The notes: generated by a model from the sequence alone, not told the origin. DNA of 64,000 nt from Paenibacillus lutimineralis (GCF_003991425.1 NZ_CP034346.1:4501501-4565500), one strand, 5' to 3'; positions 8,501 to 22,193 are shown, counted from the first letter of the stretch. Program-made: numbers and translations.

Positions 8501-9443
8501 CCGGCAAACCGCCATAACGCTCGACAAGACCTTGTTGACAGAGGGTCTCCAAATAAGACACCACATCCATCCCCTCGGGGATCGGACGGTAGGCCGGGAG
8601 AATATGCTTGCCAAATTCCAGCTCCAAATCGCACTTTTCAGCGATCACTGCTGTATTGCGAATTGCTTCCGGCACATGCGGGAACAACATGGCCATCTGA
8701 GCCCCATCCTTCAGATAGAGCTGGTTCGTATTCATTTTCAGGCGATCCTCGTCTTCTACGCTCTTGCCCGTGCCAATACAGATCAGCACATCCTGTACCT
8801 CGGCATCGTCCTGCTCCAAGTAGTGAACATCATTGGTAGCTACAAGAGAAATTCCCGTCTCTTCAGCAAGCTGAATGAGCTGTGGATTCACCTTCTTCTG
8901 TTCCGGAATGCTGTGATCCTGCAGTTCCAGATAGAAGTCCTCACCGAACGCTGCCTTATAGCGCAGAGCGGCCCGCTTCGCTTCCTCATAGCGGCCATGC
9001 AGCAGATGCTGCGGCACTTCTCCGCCAAGACATGCGCTTAGGCAGACAAGCCCCTCAGCATGGCGCTCCAGAACCTCCCAATCGATCCGCGGTTTGTAAT
9101 GGAATCCTTCAAGCTGCGCTATCGAGCACAAGCGCATCAGGTTCTGATACCCCTGCAGATTCTTCGCAAGCAGAATCAGATGATGGATCGGCTGATCCTT
9201 GCGGCTGCCCCGCTCTTTACGCGACCCGGCAGTAAAGTACATCTCACATCCGATAATCGGCTTGATTCCATTTGCCTTGCACAATTTATAAAAAGGAACC
9301 GCACCGTACATCACTCCGTGATCGGTCAGCGCCAGCGCCTTCATGCCTAAGCCAGCGGCTCTCTTAACCAGATCCTCAAGCCGGGCGGCACCGTCCAGCA
9401 AGCTATATTCGCTGTGTACATGCAGGTGAACAAAGCTGTCCAT
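5556..9443 (-). CDS. dnaE: DNA polymerase III subunit alpha (DnaE)
   Basis: Replicative or lagging-strand DNA polymerase of the C family. The PHP domain starts at residue 5 (HLHVHSEYSLLDG, LALTDHGVMYG). The polymerase palm carries GPGRGSSAGSIVAYVL and, near residues 404-412, PDIDIDFSD with catalytic aspartates. The helix-hairpin-helix and OB-fold regions follow. At 1295 aa it is longer than the usual 1100-1230. The excess lies in a Ser/Asn/Glu-rich insertion (encoded around 6865-6990) and a linker of about 115 residues, almost all Ala, Gly, Pro and Ser (encoded at about 5778-6125), between the OB domain and the conserved C-terminal 73 residues. That linker has much higher GC than its surroundings. 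The gene is divergent from ytrH. Confidence 0.96.
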   Translation of the reverse strand: MDSFVHLHVHSEYSLLDGAARLEDLVKRAAGLGMKALALTDHGVMYGAVPFYKLCKANGIKPIIGCEMYFTAGSRKERGSRKDQPIHHLILLAKNLQGYQNLMRLCSIAQLEGFHYKPRIDWEVLERHAEGLVCLSACLGGEVPQHLLHGRYEEAKRAALRYKAAFGEDFYLELQDHSIPEQKKVNPQLIQLAEETGISLVATNDVHYLEQDDAEVQDVLICIGTGKSVEDEDRLKMNTNQLYLKDGAQMAMLFPHVPEAIRNTAVIAEKCDLELEFGKHILPAYRPIPEGMDVVSYLETLCQQGLVERYGGLPEWQSEEAQTSLQKRLKYELGVIANMGFSDYFLIVWDFIAFAHRHGIATGPGRGSSAGSIVAYVLHITNVDPMKYNLLFERFLNPERVTMPDIDIDFSDLRRDEVIAYVADKYGSAHVAQIITFGTMAARAAVRDVGRALGVPFGEVDKVAKLIPGNLGMTIERAMKESPDLKGLYDSQPRIHGLLDMAMKVEGMPRHASTHAAGVVISRDPLTDAVPLQTGSEGTALTQYSMENLEAIGLLKMDFLGLRTLSIIERCMKWITEESGDAPDFRIIPDDDHKTYEMLGRGETTGVFQLESAGMRRVLRDLKPSQFEDVISVLALYRPGPMEFIPNYISSKHGLSEVHYPHPDLEPILKDTYGIIVYQEQIMQIASRMAGFSLGEADLLRRAVSKKKREVLDEQRGHFVAGSKAQGYMEKDANAVYDMIVRFADYGFPRAHAAAYGVLAFQTAYLKAHYPVHFMASMLTAVMGSHRKVAEYIVECRRMGIVVLPPDVNESGVLFTPRVNSTSKTGTVGNSEVINGTDTPMNSGADSNSESNSESGEPYGVIRFGLAAIKNVGTQAMESILKERQERPFDSLLDFCRRVDLRVCNKRVIESLIQGGAFDSLPGHRAQLLAMLDETVEAATKWRKERDDLQIQLFDFIETPNWDIEYPEIPKFTVGQQLELERELLGLYLSGHPLDDFDELMDEDGIDRLMDLAEAADESEAVVAGMVVSLKTIMTKQGKPMAFIELEDQIERCEVVLFPNVWRRCAPHVTKGTLLALRATVQQQDEGFKLLADEVAPLSAQSLTALRRGLGRRRSAAAGAGASRAGSGGATGGSTAVGAANAPGAVLPGGAAAAPVRGSGASEPLPAPAGAAAQAGAGPGGVEAGASGKPGTSDTLVSDASRAGSPADAASAAGRERKKTEQRVFIKITTAAENAGLLVQLKQLLQLHPGPLATVLFYESTGKLLALSDLYSIKPSPDLLHEMEQMLGQDTVKIR

Positions 9444-9672
9444 GCGTTTCCTTCCTTTCCATGTAAAATCCTTACTAGAAGATTAATCTCATCTATTTAA
9501 AAGTGAAGTTTCGAACAATCTCTATAAAACTGTCTCTTTAATAAAAGATTTTATCATACATCCATAGGCTGCGCCCATAGAATGAGAGTAACGAGGGACA
9601 AGGGTCCATTCATGCTTTACATAAGATTAAGACCTGGACGAGCCATTTGGCGAAAGGAGAGCTGACGGAAAG

Positions 9673-10002
9673 ATGAGTACTTTTCTTACAAAAGCTATTA
9701 TCGACTTCTTCGTGGCATTCGGAATCGTGCTCGGAGGAGCGCTGATTGGAGGGATCGGGGCGGTCATGGCATTCCAGCCGCCGACTCAGAGCATGCTCGA
9801 GATCGCCGGCCGTATCAAGATCTGGGCACTGGCTGCTGCAGTAGGCGGAACGATCGATCCGATGCGGGTGATCGAGAGTAATTTCTTTGACGGCAACATC
9901 TCTCCGGCTATTAAGCAGATTCTATATCTAATGTTCGCATTTCTAGGAGCTCATATCGGAGCAGAAATCGTGCGCTGGATGTGCGGGGGCGGGAGGGGAT
10001 GA
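9673..10002 (+). CDS. ytrH: Sporulation membrane protein YtrH
   Basis: A 109-residue membrane protein with three hydrophobic stretches, beginning FLTKAIIDFFVAFGIVLGGAL and ending FAFLGAHIGAEIVRWMCGG. This matches YtrH, a sigma-E-controlled forespore-envelope protein of spore formers. In Bacillus subtilis ytrH and ytrI also neighbour dnaE and act together in sporulation. The ribosome site AAAGGAGAG is about 11 bases upstream. The stop codon overlaps the ytrI start as ATGA, so the two are probably coupled. A CATACAT word at 9555-9561 might be a sigma-E minus-10, but no good minus-35 was found. Confidence 0.9.
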   Translation: MSTFLTKAIIDFFVAFGIVLGGALIGGIGAVMAFQPPTQSMLEIAGRIKIWALAAAVGGTIDPMRVIESNFFDGNISPAIKQILYLMFAFLGAHIGAEIVRWMCGGGRG

Positions 10003-10487
10003 AGGGACCCAGTCTTCAGGGCTTCAAGCGCTTTATGCAGTTTGTCGGCGTGTTCCTGCTAGGCATAGTCATCGGTAGCATCGCCTACAATATGGTCTTT
10101 CAGACGAGCTATAACCAGCTATGGATCGATAACAAAGACCTGCAGATCAAGCTTTCTCAGATGGAAGAAGACAATAAGACGCTGCGAAAATATCGAAATC
10201 GCTCCACCGTTGTCAAGGAGATTAAGGTCACGGTAGAAGAAAGAGACCCGCCGCTAGATTCCCTCGCCGTTAAGGAAGTCGTGCAGACGCTGCAGGATGA
10301 GCTCGAAGTGTTGCGCGGCAGGAACATCTTCGATATCGATTCCGATGCCAAAATGGCCCGTACACTGCTTAACCGAAAAATATATTCCGTCCGCGACAAG
10401 GATTATAGTATTCAAATCAAGACGATGTTGGTGAGTGAAGGCGTACTGCAGATTTGGGTCGATATGCGGCCATATGTGCGAAGTTGA
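9999..10487 (+). CDS. ytrI: Sporulation membrane protein YtrI
   Basis: Product of about 162 residues with one N-terminal membrane segment (FVGVFLLGIVIGSIAYNMVF), then a coiled-coil-like hydrophilic stretch (LWIDNKDLQIKLSQMEEDNKTL) and a C-terminal globular part facing outside. This is the plan of YtrI, partner of YtrH in sporulation. I take the ATG at 9999, which overlaps the ytrH stop as ATGA and follows GGGAGGGG. A GTG in frame at 9981 would add six residues. Confidence 0.88.
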   Translation: MKGPSLQGFKRFMQFVGVFLLGIVIGSIAYNMVFQTSYNQLWIDNKDLQIKLSQMEEDNKTLRKYRNRSTVVKEIKVTVEERDPPLDSLAVKEVVQTLQDELEVLRGRNIFDIDSDAKMARTLLNRKIYSVRDKDYSIQIKTMLVSEGVLQIWVDMRPYVRS

Positions 10488-10511
10488 TTTTTCATGTTAC
10501 AATGATATAAA
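10484..10511 (+). promoter_or_regulatory. Possible promoter of ytpI
   Basis: TTGATT at 10484-10489 and TATAAA at 10506-10511, 16 bases apart, overlapping the end of ytrI and about 60 bases upstream of ytpI. TACAAT at 10498 is an alternative minus-10. Confidence 0.4.
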
Positions 10512-10572
10512 TCACCCTGTACATAACATTATTTGGTAGTATTCCAATGTGAAAAGGAGCTGTCCAACTCAT

Positions 10573-10872
10573 ATGGTCGATGGCATTCTGTATGTGGTGT
10601 ATGCCGGCTTGTTCATATCCAGCATATGCTCGATTATATTCAGCTTGAAGGCGCGCCGCTCTACCGATGCCCACAAACGCGGCATCACACAGGCCAAGAG
10701 CAATATCAGCATGGGCTTCATGCTACTGTTCCTAGCCATCATTCAAATGTTCATGTTCACCGGTTCGACTGTGCGCGTTGTTGTAGGCGCGGTTTTTATG
10801 GTACTGGGGGCGTTTAATATTTTTGCCGGCTTCCGCAACTATGGAATCTTCTCCAGACAAAGAGCGGATTAG
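10573..10872 (+). CDS. ytpI: YtpI family membrane protein
   Basis: Product of about 99 residues with three membrane segments: ILYVVYAGLFISSICSIIF, GFMLLFLAIIQMFMF and VVVGAVFMVLGAFNIFAG. A basic loop (KARRSTDAHKRG) follows the first. It matches YtpI, a protein of unknown function found near dnaE in Bacillus. The ATG at 10573 is chosen; AAGGAG lies 13 bases upstream, slightly far. A GTG at 10549 sits before that ribosome site and is unlikely. In B. subtilis nrnA (ytqI) lies between ytrH/ytrI and ytpI (from memory); it is absent here. Confidence 0.85.
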   Translation: MVDGILYVVYAGLFISSICSIIFSLKARRSTDAHKRGITQAKSNISMGFMLLFLAIIQMFMFTGSTVRVVVGAVFMVLGAFNIFAGFRNYGIFSRQRAD

Positions 10873-10893
10873 AAGAGTCCAGGGACTATGCTT

Positions 10894-12228
10894 CTATGCA
10901 TGGTCGATAGATTGCAAGGTCAACATCGCCTTGGCGACAATATTGTCCTGATATTTCATCAGCATCTCCAATTTACATGCCCTGCGGCTCATCTCTAGAA
11001 TGACCGGAGTGATGATGACCGGATTCTCAATTTGGACAGGTCGAATGAAGTAGGATGATAAATTGTCTACGACATAATCAGCCCCGCTGATATCCTTGGC
11101 AAAGATCAAGGCCGCCTGTGTCATTAATGAGCTGAGCACGCCGTTAGAGATCGTTCCTAAATGAGTAGCCATCTGCGGGGTGATCATACCGTGAAAGAAC
11201 AACCTGCCATCCTGATCACGCTCTTCGGCGAAACCGTTCCACATCAAATGTTCAAATGTCTCGCCCATTTGCGGCTGGTTCTGGGCATCTCGCATAGCCT
11301 GAAGTACCTCTCTGCGTGTGACCGAGGAGACTAGCTTGCGATTCCGGTCCACAACCGGCAGGAAGTCAATACCTTCCCATACCATAATCTGTGCGGCTGA
11401 AGCGAGCGAAGTCTGCATCCCTACCGTAATCGGATGGCGGCTCAAGCATTTCTCGATACTCTGATCACCTCTAAGCTCTTCAACGTCCTTGCGGCTAATG
11501 ATCCCGATGACCCGATTCCATTCATCGACAACCGGAAAATGCTGTGCCCCCGTCTCAATCGAGAGCTCGTCAAAATCAGCGATCGTACTCGTCAGCTTCA
11601 GCATACTTACCCGTGGCTTCCTGGCCACAATATCCTCAACGAGCATAATCTTCTTCTTAATCAAGCGGTCAAATAAAGCACGGTTAATCATCGATGCTAC
11701 CGTGAACGTATCATGTCGCGAAGAAATAATCGGCAGTTGCAGGGAGTCCGCCAAATTCTTCACTTCACGGCTTGTCCCGAACCCGCCGGTAATAAGCACG
11801 CCAGAGCCCTGCTGCAGAGCCAAAGAATGGGAATCCTCACGATTCCCGACAATCAGCAGACTACCCGCATCAATATAACGCGCCATTGCATCGATCTTCA
11901 TAGCTCCGATCACATACTTGTGCAAAGTTTTGCCTAGCCCATCAGCCCCTCCAAGCACATGGCCTTCAACGATTTCCACCACATCTTCAAAGCTCAATTG
12001 ATCAGATAGATTCCGCGGCTTCTTCTCAACACGAACTGTACCGATCCGCTCTTTGGTAATGACGATACCTAGGTTTTCCGCTTCTTTTAGCGCCCGGTAA
12101 GCCGTACCCTCGCTCACGGTCATCGTCTTGGCTAATTTACGCACGGATATCTTCGTTCCAATCTTCAGTCCTTCAATATATTGAAGCAGTTGCTCGTGCT
12201 TTGTAATTCCCTCTTCATGCACTTTCAA
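10894..12228 (-). CDS. ytoI: YtoI-like regulator: HTH, DRTGG, two CBS and a hotdog domain
   Basis: A 444-residue cytosolic protein built of four parts. A winged-helix-like N-terminus (KISVRKLAKTMTVSEGTAYRALKEAENLG) covers about residues 20-60. A DRTGG domain covers about 80-190. Two CBS repeats, which usually bind adenine nucleotides, include MLVEDIVARKPRV and CLSRHPITVGM. A hotdog thioesterase-like domain lies from about 330 (FFHGMITPQMATHLGTISNGVLSSLM). This is the architecture of B. subtilis YtoI, also near dnaE. The start is TTG at 12228 with GGGGGT eight bases upstream. The ligand and regulated genes are unknown. It converges with ytpI. Confidence 0.9.
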   Translation of the reverse strand: MKVHEEGITKHEQLLQYIEGLKIGTKISVRKLAKTMTVSEGTAYRALKEAENLGIVITKERIGTVRVEKKPRNLSDQLSFEDVVEIVEGHVLGGADGLGKTLHKYVIGAMKIDAMARYIDAGSLLIVGNREDSHSLALQQGSGVLITGGFGTSREVKNLADSLQLPIISSRHDTFTVASMINRALFDRLIKKKIMLVEDIVARKPRVSMLKLTSTIADFDELSIETGAQHFPVVDEWNRVIGIISRKDVEELRGDQSIEKCLSRHPITVGMQTSLASAAQIMVWEGIDFLPVVDRNRKLVSSVTRREVLQAMRDAQNQPQMGETFEHLMWNGFAEERDQDGRLFFHGMITPQMATHLGTISNGVLSSLMTQAALIFAKDISGADYVVDNLSSYFIRPVQIENPVIITPVILEMSRRACKLEMLMKYQDNIVAKAMLTLQSIDHA

Positions 12229-12268
12229 CTGTTATACCCCCAATCCGAATCTGTACTATTCTGTATCT

Positions 12269-12296
12269 ATTATACACTTAATTTTATAATGTTAAA
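12269..12296 (-). promoter_or_regulatory. Promoter of the ytoI-like gene
   Basis: On the minus strand, TTTAAC at 12296-12291 and a perfect TATAAT at 12274-12269, separated by 16 bases and about 40 bases before the TTG start. Confidence 0.55.
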
Positions 12297-12331
12297 GCTA
12301 AATAGCGTCTTAAAGCACCTCGCTACCAAAT

Positions 12332-12366
12332 AAAAAGCCCCTCCCATAATCAATATGGAAAGGGCG
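12332..12366 (-). terminator. Intrinsic terminator after the sensor-domain gene
   Basis: On the minus strand, GCCC-tttCCATA pairs imperfectly with TATGGgaGGGGC and is followed by TTTTTAT. It sits just after the stop of the gene at 12390. Confidence 0.65.
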
Positions 12367-12389
12367 TTGTAAGTTATACAGTTGAGCTT

Positions 12390-13190
12390 CTAAAGCTCTC
12401 TATAGGCTGGCTGTATCATCCCTTGAGTAGGCTGCTCCTCTTGATATTCATAATATTGTGGCTGAACCGTCGCATGTGTTTGTGTTTCCACTGGTACTGA
12501 TTGCGGCTGATATGGCTCATCCACATACATGATTCTACGCTGAATTTGCATGAGCCCATTCACGACGCGAAGCGCTACCCAAAAAAGTACAATACCAACT
12601 CCAACATACAGCAGATATTGCTGATTATAGGTCCAATCTATATGAAAATAACTAAACAAGCTATTAAAGCTATTCTCTAAAATATCGAGCTGCATTTCAT
12701 TCATCAAAATGATATGCACGACTGGAAGAGCAATAAATCCTAGTCCTAGTGAAAGCACCGTTACCATAATAATAAAGAATACAATGCCTGTTACAAATCT
12801 TAGTAATACAAGCAGCAGGTTCCGAATGAATAGCACCCCGTCAAACCCTCTTATCATTCGCATCAACCAATTCTGCCCAGCTTCAGACTGTCGATTGTGG
12901 GTATAAGAAACAGGAGGAGTAGGTAAACCTAAAATTTGTCTAATCATGTTTTGTTCAAAATTCACAATCCCATTTAACAGCTTAGCTACTCCAAAAAACA
13001 GCGGTATTCCGATAAATACTGGAGTTAGACCGACTGAGAGAGTAAGTCCCGTTATTGCTACTGTAAAATAGATAATCCCTAATGGGAGAGATAGCAGTAA
13101 ATAGAGGATCGTTGCATAGGTCTTTGGATTAAACAGCACCCAATTCACCTTACCTGTCCGCGCCGTTGCAACCGTTTCTGTTGCCTTCAT
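12390..13190 (-). CDS. Membrane protein with putative sensor domain
   Basis: A protein of about 266 residues with four to six hydrophobic stretches in two blocks: YATILYLLLSLPLGIIYFTV with LTPVFIGIPLFFGVAKLL, and a long block with NLLLVLLRFVTGIVFFIIMV followed by LGFIALPVVHIILM. The first block, with its LPLGIIYF and GIPL motifs, fits the 'putative sensor' membrane domain (PF13796) seen N-terminal in some histidine kinases. Here it stands alone, with a Gln- and Pro-rich cytosolic tail. I choose the second ATG (13190) because AAAGGAG lies nine bases before it; an upstream ATG at 13214 overlaps that site. Function unknown. Confidence 0.75.
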   Translation of the reverse strand: MKATETVATARTGKVNWVLFNPKTYATILYLLLSLPLGIIYFTVAITGLTLSVGLTPVFIGIPLFFGVAKLLNGIVNFEQNMIRQILGLPTPPVSYTHNRQSEAGQNWLMRMIRGFDGVLFIRNLLLVLLRFVTGIVFFIIMVTVLSLGLGFIALPVVHIILMNEMQLDILENSFNSLFSYFHIDWTYNQQYLLYVGVGIVLFWVALRVVNGLMQIQRRIMYVDEPYQPQSVPVETQTHATVQPQYYEYQEEQPTQGMIQPAYREL

Positions 13191-13324
13191 GTTCAAACAC
13201 TCCTTTGGTTTCATAAGTCACGCTCTAAGTTATAAATCTATTATATCCGGCATATTCGCCTAACATAACCGTCTTAGGGGGTAGCTTAAACTAGACTTTA
13301 GGCTAGGTTATTCGAAAATAGAAA

Positions 13325-13364
13325 GGCTGCCCCTTCGCAGTAAATTGCTACGAATGGAGCAGCC
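13325..13364 (-). terminator. Terminator of the sugar operon
   Basis: GGCTGC and GCAGCC close a long imperfect stem (CCATTCG/CGAAGGG inside). On the minus strand it is followed by TTTCTATTTT. It lies about 105 bases after the lacI-type gene, the last of the operon. Confidence 0.7.
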
Positions 13365-13468
13365 CTCAATCATCGGCTTCAGCTATGAACTCGAACTATA
13401 CTAGAAATCGTCACGTAGTTATATGACTCACTACTAAGAGTACTGCACCCTGCTACAATCCCCGCTGT

Positions 13469-15341
<1,873 letters not shown>

Positions 15342-15343
15342 CC

Positions 15344-17041
15344 CTAGCCATTCACCGCCATACCGAACTGTTCCGCTAATAGCAGAAATACACTCGATGT
15401 CCAAGTAAAGGCAGGATCGACAAGGCCTTTGCCGCTAATTGGGTCGAAATTCTCCGCCATTCCGCCGACAAGTGTCAGTTCCATAAATTTATGCGCCAAC
15501 GCTGTCGCAAGTTCATTATATCCATTATTTTGAAGTGCATCAATGTACAAATAGCTGACCGGCGCCCAGATCGGCCCTAGCCAATAGCCATTGTCTTTAT
15601 ATAGTGGACTATCCATGCTCTCCGTACATATCCCGTATGGAGCTTCAAATTTAGCAATTAACATCTTTACCAGCCTGTCGGTTAGTTCCGGCGGCAGCCT
15701 GTAGCCGATCACAAGCGGCATTAATAGAATCAGGCTGCCTTGATGTTCGATAATTCGGTCCTCCGGTGCATACCTGGCAACGAAGGTGTCTCCCACATAC
15801 AGGCGCTCCATAAGCAGATCGTACAACTCATCGGCCATCTTGCTCCATTTCTTCGCCTCGTCTATGAGGCCTAGCTCAACCGCCATATCGCTTAATATAT
15901 CGATCTGGCGAATCAGATGAGCTGCAAGATCAGGCGCCTCCACCGGAACCCCCTCATGGAAGATCGAAGCATTATCCCAGCCTGAGTCGTTGCCGTGATT
16001 GTACACTGGCAGATGGTGAGCATCGCTGCGGCGATGTTCCAGCCAATAATTCGTCGCCCTCTTCAAGCTATCATACACATTGGCTACAAGCGCTGGCTCA
16101 TTGAACTGGGCGTTCTGCTGTCTCATCTGAGTGAAAGCCCAAGCGTGGATCGGCGGCTTGCAGCAATTGAAGGAAATGAACTTATCATTGATGAAATCCG
16201 CATAAATACCGCTGTGATCCTGATGAGCCATAAATATCTCCAATTGAGCCAGAGCCAGCTCAGGCCGCCGTTTACTCAACATTAAGGCATTAAAGCAGTT
16301 ATCCCAGCTCCAAATATTAAACATCCAGTTCTTGGACATATACATTGCGTAATCCGTTAGCTGACCTTCGGGATGTACGACACAGGACCACGTTATATAC
16401 GAGGCCAATTGGCGCGATGGCTCAAATCGCTCCGGTACGACCGTCATCTGCTGCAGCCACTGTGCATAATGCTGTTTCACCCGCTCGTATGCCGCAGGAT
16501 AGTCATCATACTCGCGTCTCATCCAGACCGTCTTATAGCTCTCGATCGCAAAGCTGCTCTCCCCGCCGTTCGGGTTGAACGTAATAGATATACGCTCATT
16601 ACCCACCGTACTCCAAGGTGCATCCACATCAATCTCTCCACGAAGAAGCGTGAACATCAGCTTAATCTCTTTGGTATATAGATGGTACTCCCATTGTCCC
16701 TCCCTGTAAGGCATTAGGCTATCGTAACGCGACTTGAGTGCCGTTAGCTGTAGGGATACTCCGTTCATCATACCGCGAATGACATCTTCATCACTGATGC
16801 ACAGCTCCGCCCAATGCTGCGGCTGATCGCGATGGACGAGACGAAGTCTCGTCTCCGTCACATCGAGATCATAGTCCACCGACACGCCATTCTGCATAAG
16901 CCGAACCTCAAATATGTTGCTTGGTGCCTCATCTCCACCATGCAGATCCCGTAGCATCAGCTGACCGATCTTCCGATCTAGGGAGAAGGCAAAGTATGAT
17001 CCGTAACGGCTGAACGGAATGTCCGCAATATTCATATTCAT
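15344..17041 (-). CDS. Glycoside hydrolase with (alpha/alpha)6 barrel (GH63/MGH1-like)
   Basis: A 565-residue cytosolic enzyme, without signal peptide. Its central and C-terminal parts show the toroid pattern of GH63/MGH1/trehalase-like glucosidases: MFNIWSWDNCFNALMLSK, DHSGIYADFI, KPPIHAWAFTQM, NHGNDSGWDNASIFHEG, GYWLGPIWAPVSYLYIDAL, and ENFDPISGKGLVDPAFTWTS near the end. The N-terminal 200 residues look like a beta-sandwich. The acids in the GWDN region and the final ENFDP/SGKG region are the likely catalytic neighbourhood, by analogy. It lies between lacZ (4-base gap) and the EamA gene, with ribosome site AAAGGAG. The linkage it cuts cannot be read from sequence. Confidence 0.8.
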   Translation of the reverse strand: MNMNIADIPFSRYGSYFAFSLDRKIGQLMLRDLHGGDEAPSNIFEVRLMQNGVSVDYDLDVTETRLRLVHRDQPQHWAELCISDEDVIRGMMNGVSLQLTALKSRYDSLMPYREGQWEYHLYTKEIKLMFTLLRGEIDVDAPWSTVGNERISITFNPNGGESSFAIESYKTVWMRREYDDYPAAYERVKQHYAQWLQQMTVVPERFEPSRQLASYITWSCVVHPEGQLTDYAMYMSKNWMFNIWSWDNCFNALMLSKRRPELALAQLEIFMAHQDHSGIYADFINDKFISFNCCKPPIHAWAFTQMRQQNAQFNEPALVANVYDSLKRATNYWLEHRRSDAHHLPVYNHGNDSGWDNASIFHEGVPVEAPDLAAHLIRQIDILSDMAVELGLIDEAKKWSKMADELYDLLMERLYVGDTFVARYAPEDRIIEHQGSLILLMPLVIGYRLPPELTDRLVKMLIAKFEAPYGICTESMDSPLYKDNGYWLGPIWAPVSYLYIDALQNNGYNELATALAHKFMELTLVGGMAENFDPISGKGLVDPAFTWTSSVFLLLAEQFGMAVNG

Positions 17042-17045
17042 CGCC

Positions 17046-20180
<3,135 letters not shown>

Positions 20181-21002
20181 TTATTTAATCGCTCCGCTAA
20201 TTCCTTCAACTATATATTTCTGTGCGAACAAGAAGGCGATTACCGGCGGAATAATCATTAATATCGTAATAGACATAATTGGAATGATCTGTAATTCATG
20301 GACTCCTTTAAATGCAGCCAGCCCTAGTGCCAGCGTATACTTCGAGCGATCCTGCAAGAAGATGAGCGGTCCGAGATAGTCGTTCCATACGCTGAGAATA
20401 TTAAGAACTGCAATCAGCGTTAGCGGCGCCTTCATAATCGGCACAAATATTCTAGAATACGTCTGGAAGTCATTGGCCCCGTCAATCTTGGCCGCATGCT
20501 CCAGTTCTTTAGGCACGCCCATCAGAAACTGTCGCAGCAGGAACACATAATATGCCGATCCAAAAAAAGCAGGAATGATCAGCGGCTTCAGCGTATTAAT
20601 CCAGCCGAATAGATTGAACTGCATATAGAGCGGAATCATTGTAACGTCCCAAGGGATCATCATCGTCGCCAATAGCAGGATGAACAGACCATTCTTGAAC
20701 TTGAACTCATATCTGGAGAAACCATAAGCAATCATCGAACAGGAAATGATCTGTCCAATGGTTGTCAGCACCGTAATCGTGATCGAATTCAGCAAATATT
20801 TGCTAAAGGGCTGAGCATTCCAGGCATCGACAAAGTTAGAGAATCTCCAGCCGCCCGGGAAAAATACGAGCGGATACTGATACACCTCGGATTCTGTCTT
20901 CAACGCGGTCAGCACAATCCATATGAAAGGAAACAGAAAATAGATCGAAAACAACACAAGTAGAGAATAGATGATCGTCTTATACCATGCTGATGTCTTC
21001 AT
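20181..21002 (-). CDS. Sugar ABC transporter permease (MalG type)
   Basis: A 273-residue membrane protein with six predicted segments. It has the permease EAA loop that contacts the ATPase, here EHAAKIDGANDFQTYSRIFVP with the typical G spacing. The N-terminus (YSLLVLFSIYFLFPFIWIVL) and the C-terminal AQKYIVEGISGAIK are characteristic of MalG/CUT1 permeases. Its ATG overlaps the stop of the preceding permease gene as ATGA, so the two are coupled. No ATPase gene is in the cluster; CUT1 systems of Firmicutes often share an MsmX-type ATPase encoded elsewhere. Confidence 0.93.
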   Translation of the reverse strand: MKTSAWYKTIIYSLLVLFSIYFLFPFIWIVLTALKTESEVYQYPLVFFPGGWRFSNFVDAWNAQPFSKYLLNSITITVLTTIGQIISCSMIAYGFSRYEFKFKNGLFILLLATMMIPWDVTMIPLYMQFNLFGWINTLKPLIIPAFFGSAYYVFLLRQFLMGVPKELEHAAKIDGANDFQTYSRIFVPIMKAPLTLIAVLNILSVWNDYLGPLIFLQDRSKYTLALGLAAFKGVHELQIIPIMSITILMIIPPVIAFLFAQKYIVEGISGAIK

Positions 21003-21940
21003 TTGCCCTTTCCTCCCCGCGCAGGCTTATTCTTCACTTCATTCTCATAGAACACCCATACAGAGGAAGATCTGAAGATCAATGCCGTTAACAATAAGAT
21101 GATGATGAACATAAACCAGGCGTTCGCACTGGCATAACCGAGCTTATGGTGCTTGAACGCATTATTGTATACGAACAGTCCATAGAAATAAGTCGATTTG
21201 AGCGGCCCGCCATTGGTCAGAAGCAGGACCAGCGTCAATTGCTGCAATGCGGAGATCGTGGATGTAATCAAGTTGAAGAATAGCGTTGGCGTAATCAGCG
21301 GCAAGGTAATGCTCCAGAACTGTCGGAACGGCCCCGCCCCGTCAATTGCTGCCGATTCATATAAATCTGGCGAAATGCCTTTAATATTCGTATAGAAGAT
21401 CAACATCATCGTTCCGACACCCCAGGCGCTGGCAATGACGATGGAGATAATGGCGCTATTCGGATCGACCAGCCATTTCGGCCCTTCAATTCCGAGCAAA
21501 GACAGCGCGTAGTTTAAAATCCCGTATTTGGTGTTGAATATCCAGCCCCAAATAATCGAGACAGCAACCCCGGACACGACAGCAGGCAGATAAAAGATGG
21601 TGCGGAATATTTTGACCCCCTTCACATTCTGTGTAATGAGCAGGGCCAGTATCAAAGAGATACCCAGGCTGAGTGGGACATAGAAGATCGCAAACTTCAA
21701 TGTAATCCACAATGATTTATAGAACTGAGGGTCATCCGTGAACATCTTGGAATAGTTGCCAAGCCCGATGAACTTCGGCTTGGAGGTCACAGGCCAATTG
21801 AAGAAGCTCATGATTAACGAAAAAACTAACGGTCCAACCGTAAACAGCAAGATCCCGACGATCCAGGGCGATATAAATAAATAAGGAGTCCATTTTGCTA
21901 ATTTGCGGGCTCGTTTATAGCTTTTGGCTGCTTGTTCCAT
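20999..21940 (-). CDS. Sugar ABC transporter permease (MalF type)
   Basis: A 313-residue permease, partner of the MalG-type protein after it. It has six predicted membrane segments starting with YLFISPWIVGILLFTVGPLVF and an EAA loop YESAAIDGAGPFRQFWSITLP. It is preceded by GGAGG at good spacing. It belongs to the CUT1 family importing oligosaccharides, together with the lipoprotein at 22194. A repeat element lies in the 250-base gap upstream. Confidence 0.93.
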   Translation of the reverse strand: MEQAAKSYKRARKLAKWTPYLFISPWIVGILLFTVGPLVFSLIMSFFNWPVTSKPKFIGLGNYSKMFTDDPQFYKSLWITLKFAIFYVPLSLGISLILALLITQNVKGVKIFRTIFYLPAVVSGVAVSIIWGWIFNTKYGILNYALSLLGIEGPKWLVDPNSAIISIVIASAWGVGTMMLIFYTNIKGISPDLYESAAIDGAGPFRQFWSITLPLITPTLFFNLITSTISALQQLTLVLLLTNGGPLKSTYFYGLFVYNNAFKHHKLGYASANAWFMFIIILLLTALIFRSSSVWVFYENEVKNKPARGGKGK

Positions 21941-22054
21941 AGCTAACCTCCGACTTTCCTCTTAGTCTGATAGCGTATCCCTAAACGGGTGATTATGTTA
22001 GGAAAGGAGGAGAGCGACAGCCTCATCGCCCCCTCATTCCCGCTTTTAGAGGTA

Positions 22055-22144
22055 ATTCAAAAAGTCCGCTTTTGATCGCGAAGTGAATTAAGAAGTAATT
22101 CGGCATCGAATCTTGAATTCACCCAGAAAACCGGCCTTTTTGAC
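22055..22144 (-). repeat. MITE-like intergenic repeat, copy 2 (internally deleted)
   Basis: About 90 bases, ATTCAAAAAGTCCGC at the left and AACCGGCCTTTTTGAC at the right, with CGGCATCGAATCTTGAATTCA inside. Compared with the copy at 24362 the central part is missing. Orientation is as in that copy. It lies between the binding-protein gene and the first permease gene, so it would be transcribed within the operon. Confidence 0.65.
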
Positions 22145-22193
22145 ATACGCTTCTAGAATTCATCCTATCTATTGATCGAGGTCATTCAATAAG

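Noticed and set aside
9555..9561. CATACAT as a sigma-E minus-10 for ytrH
   Set aside because: No convincing minus-35 at the expected distance; noted under ytrH only as a possibility.
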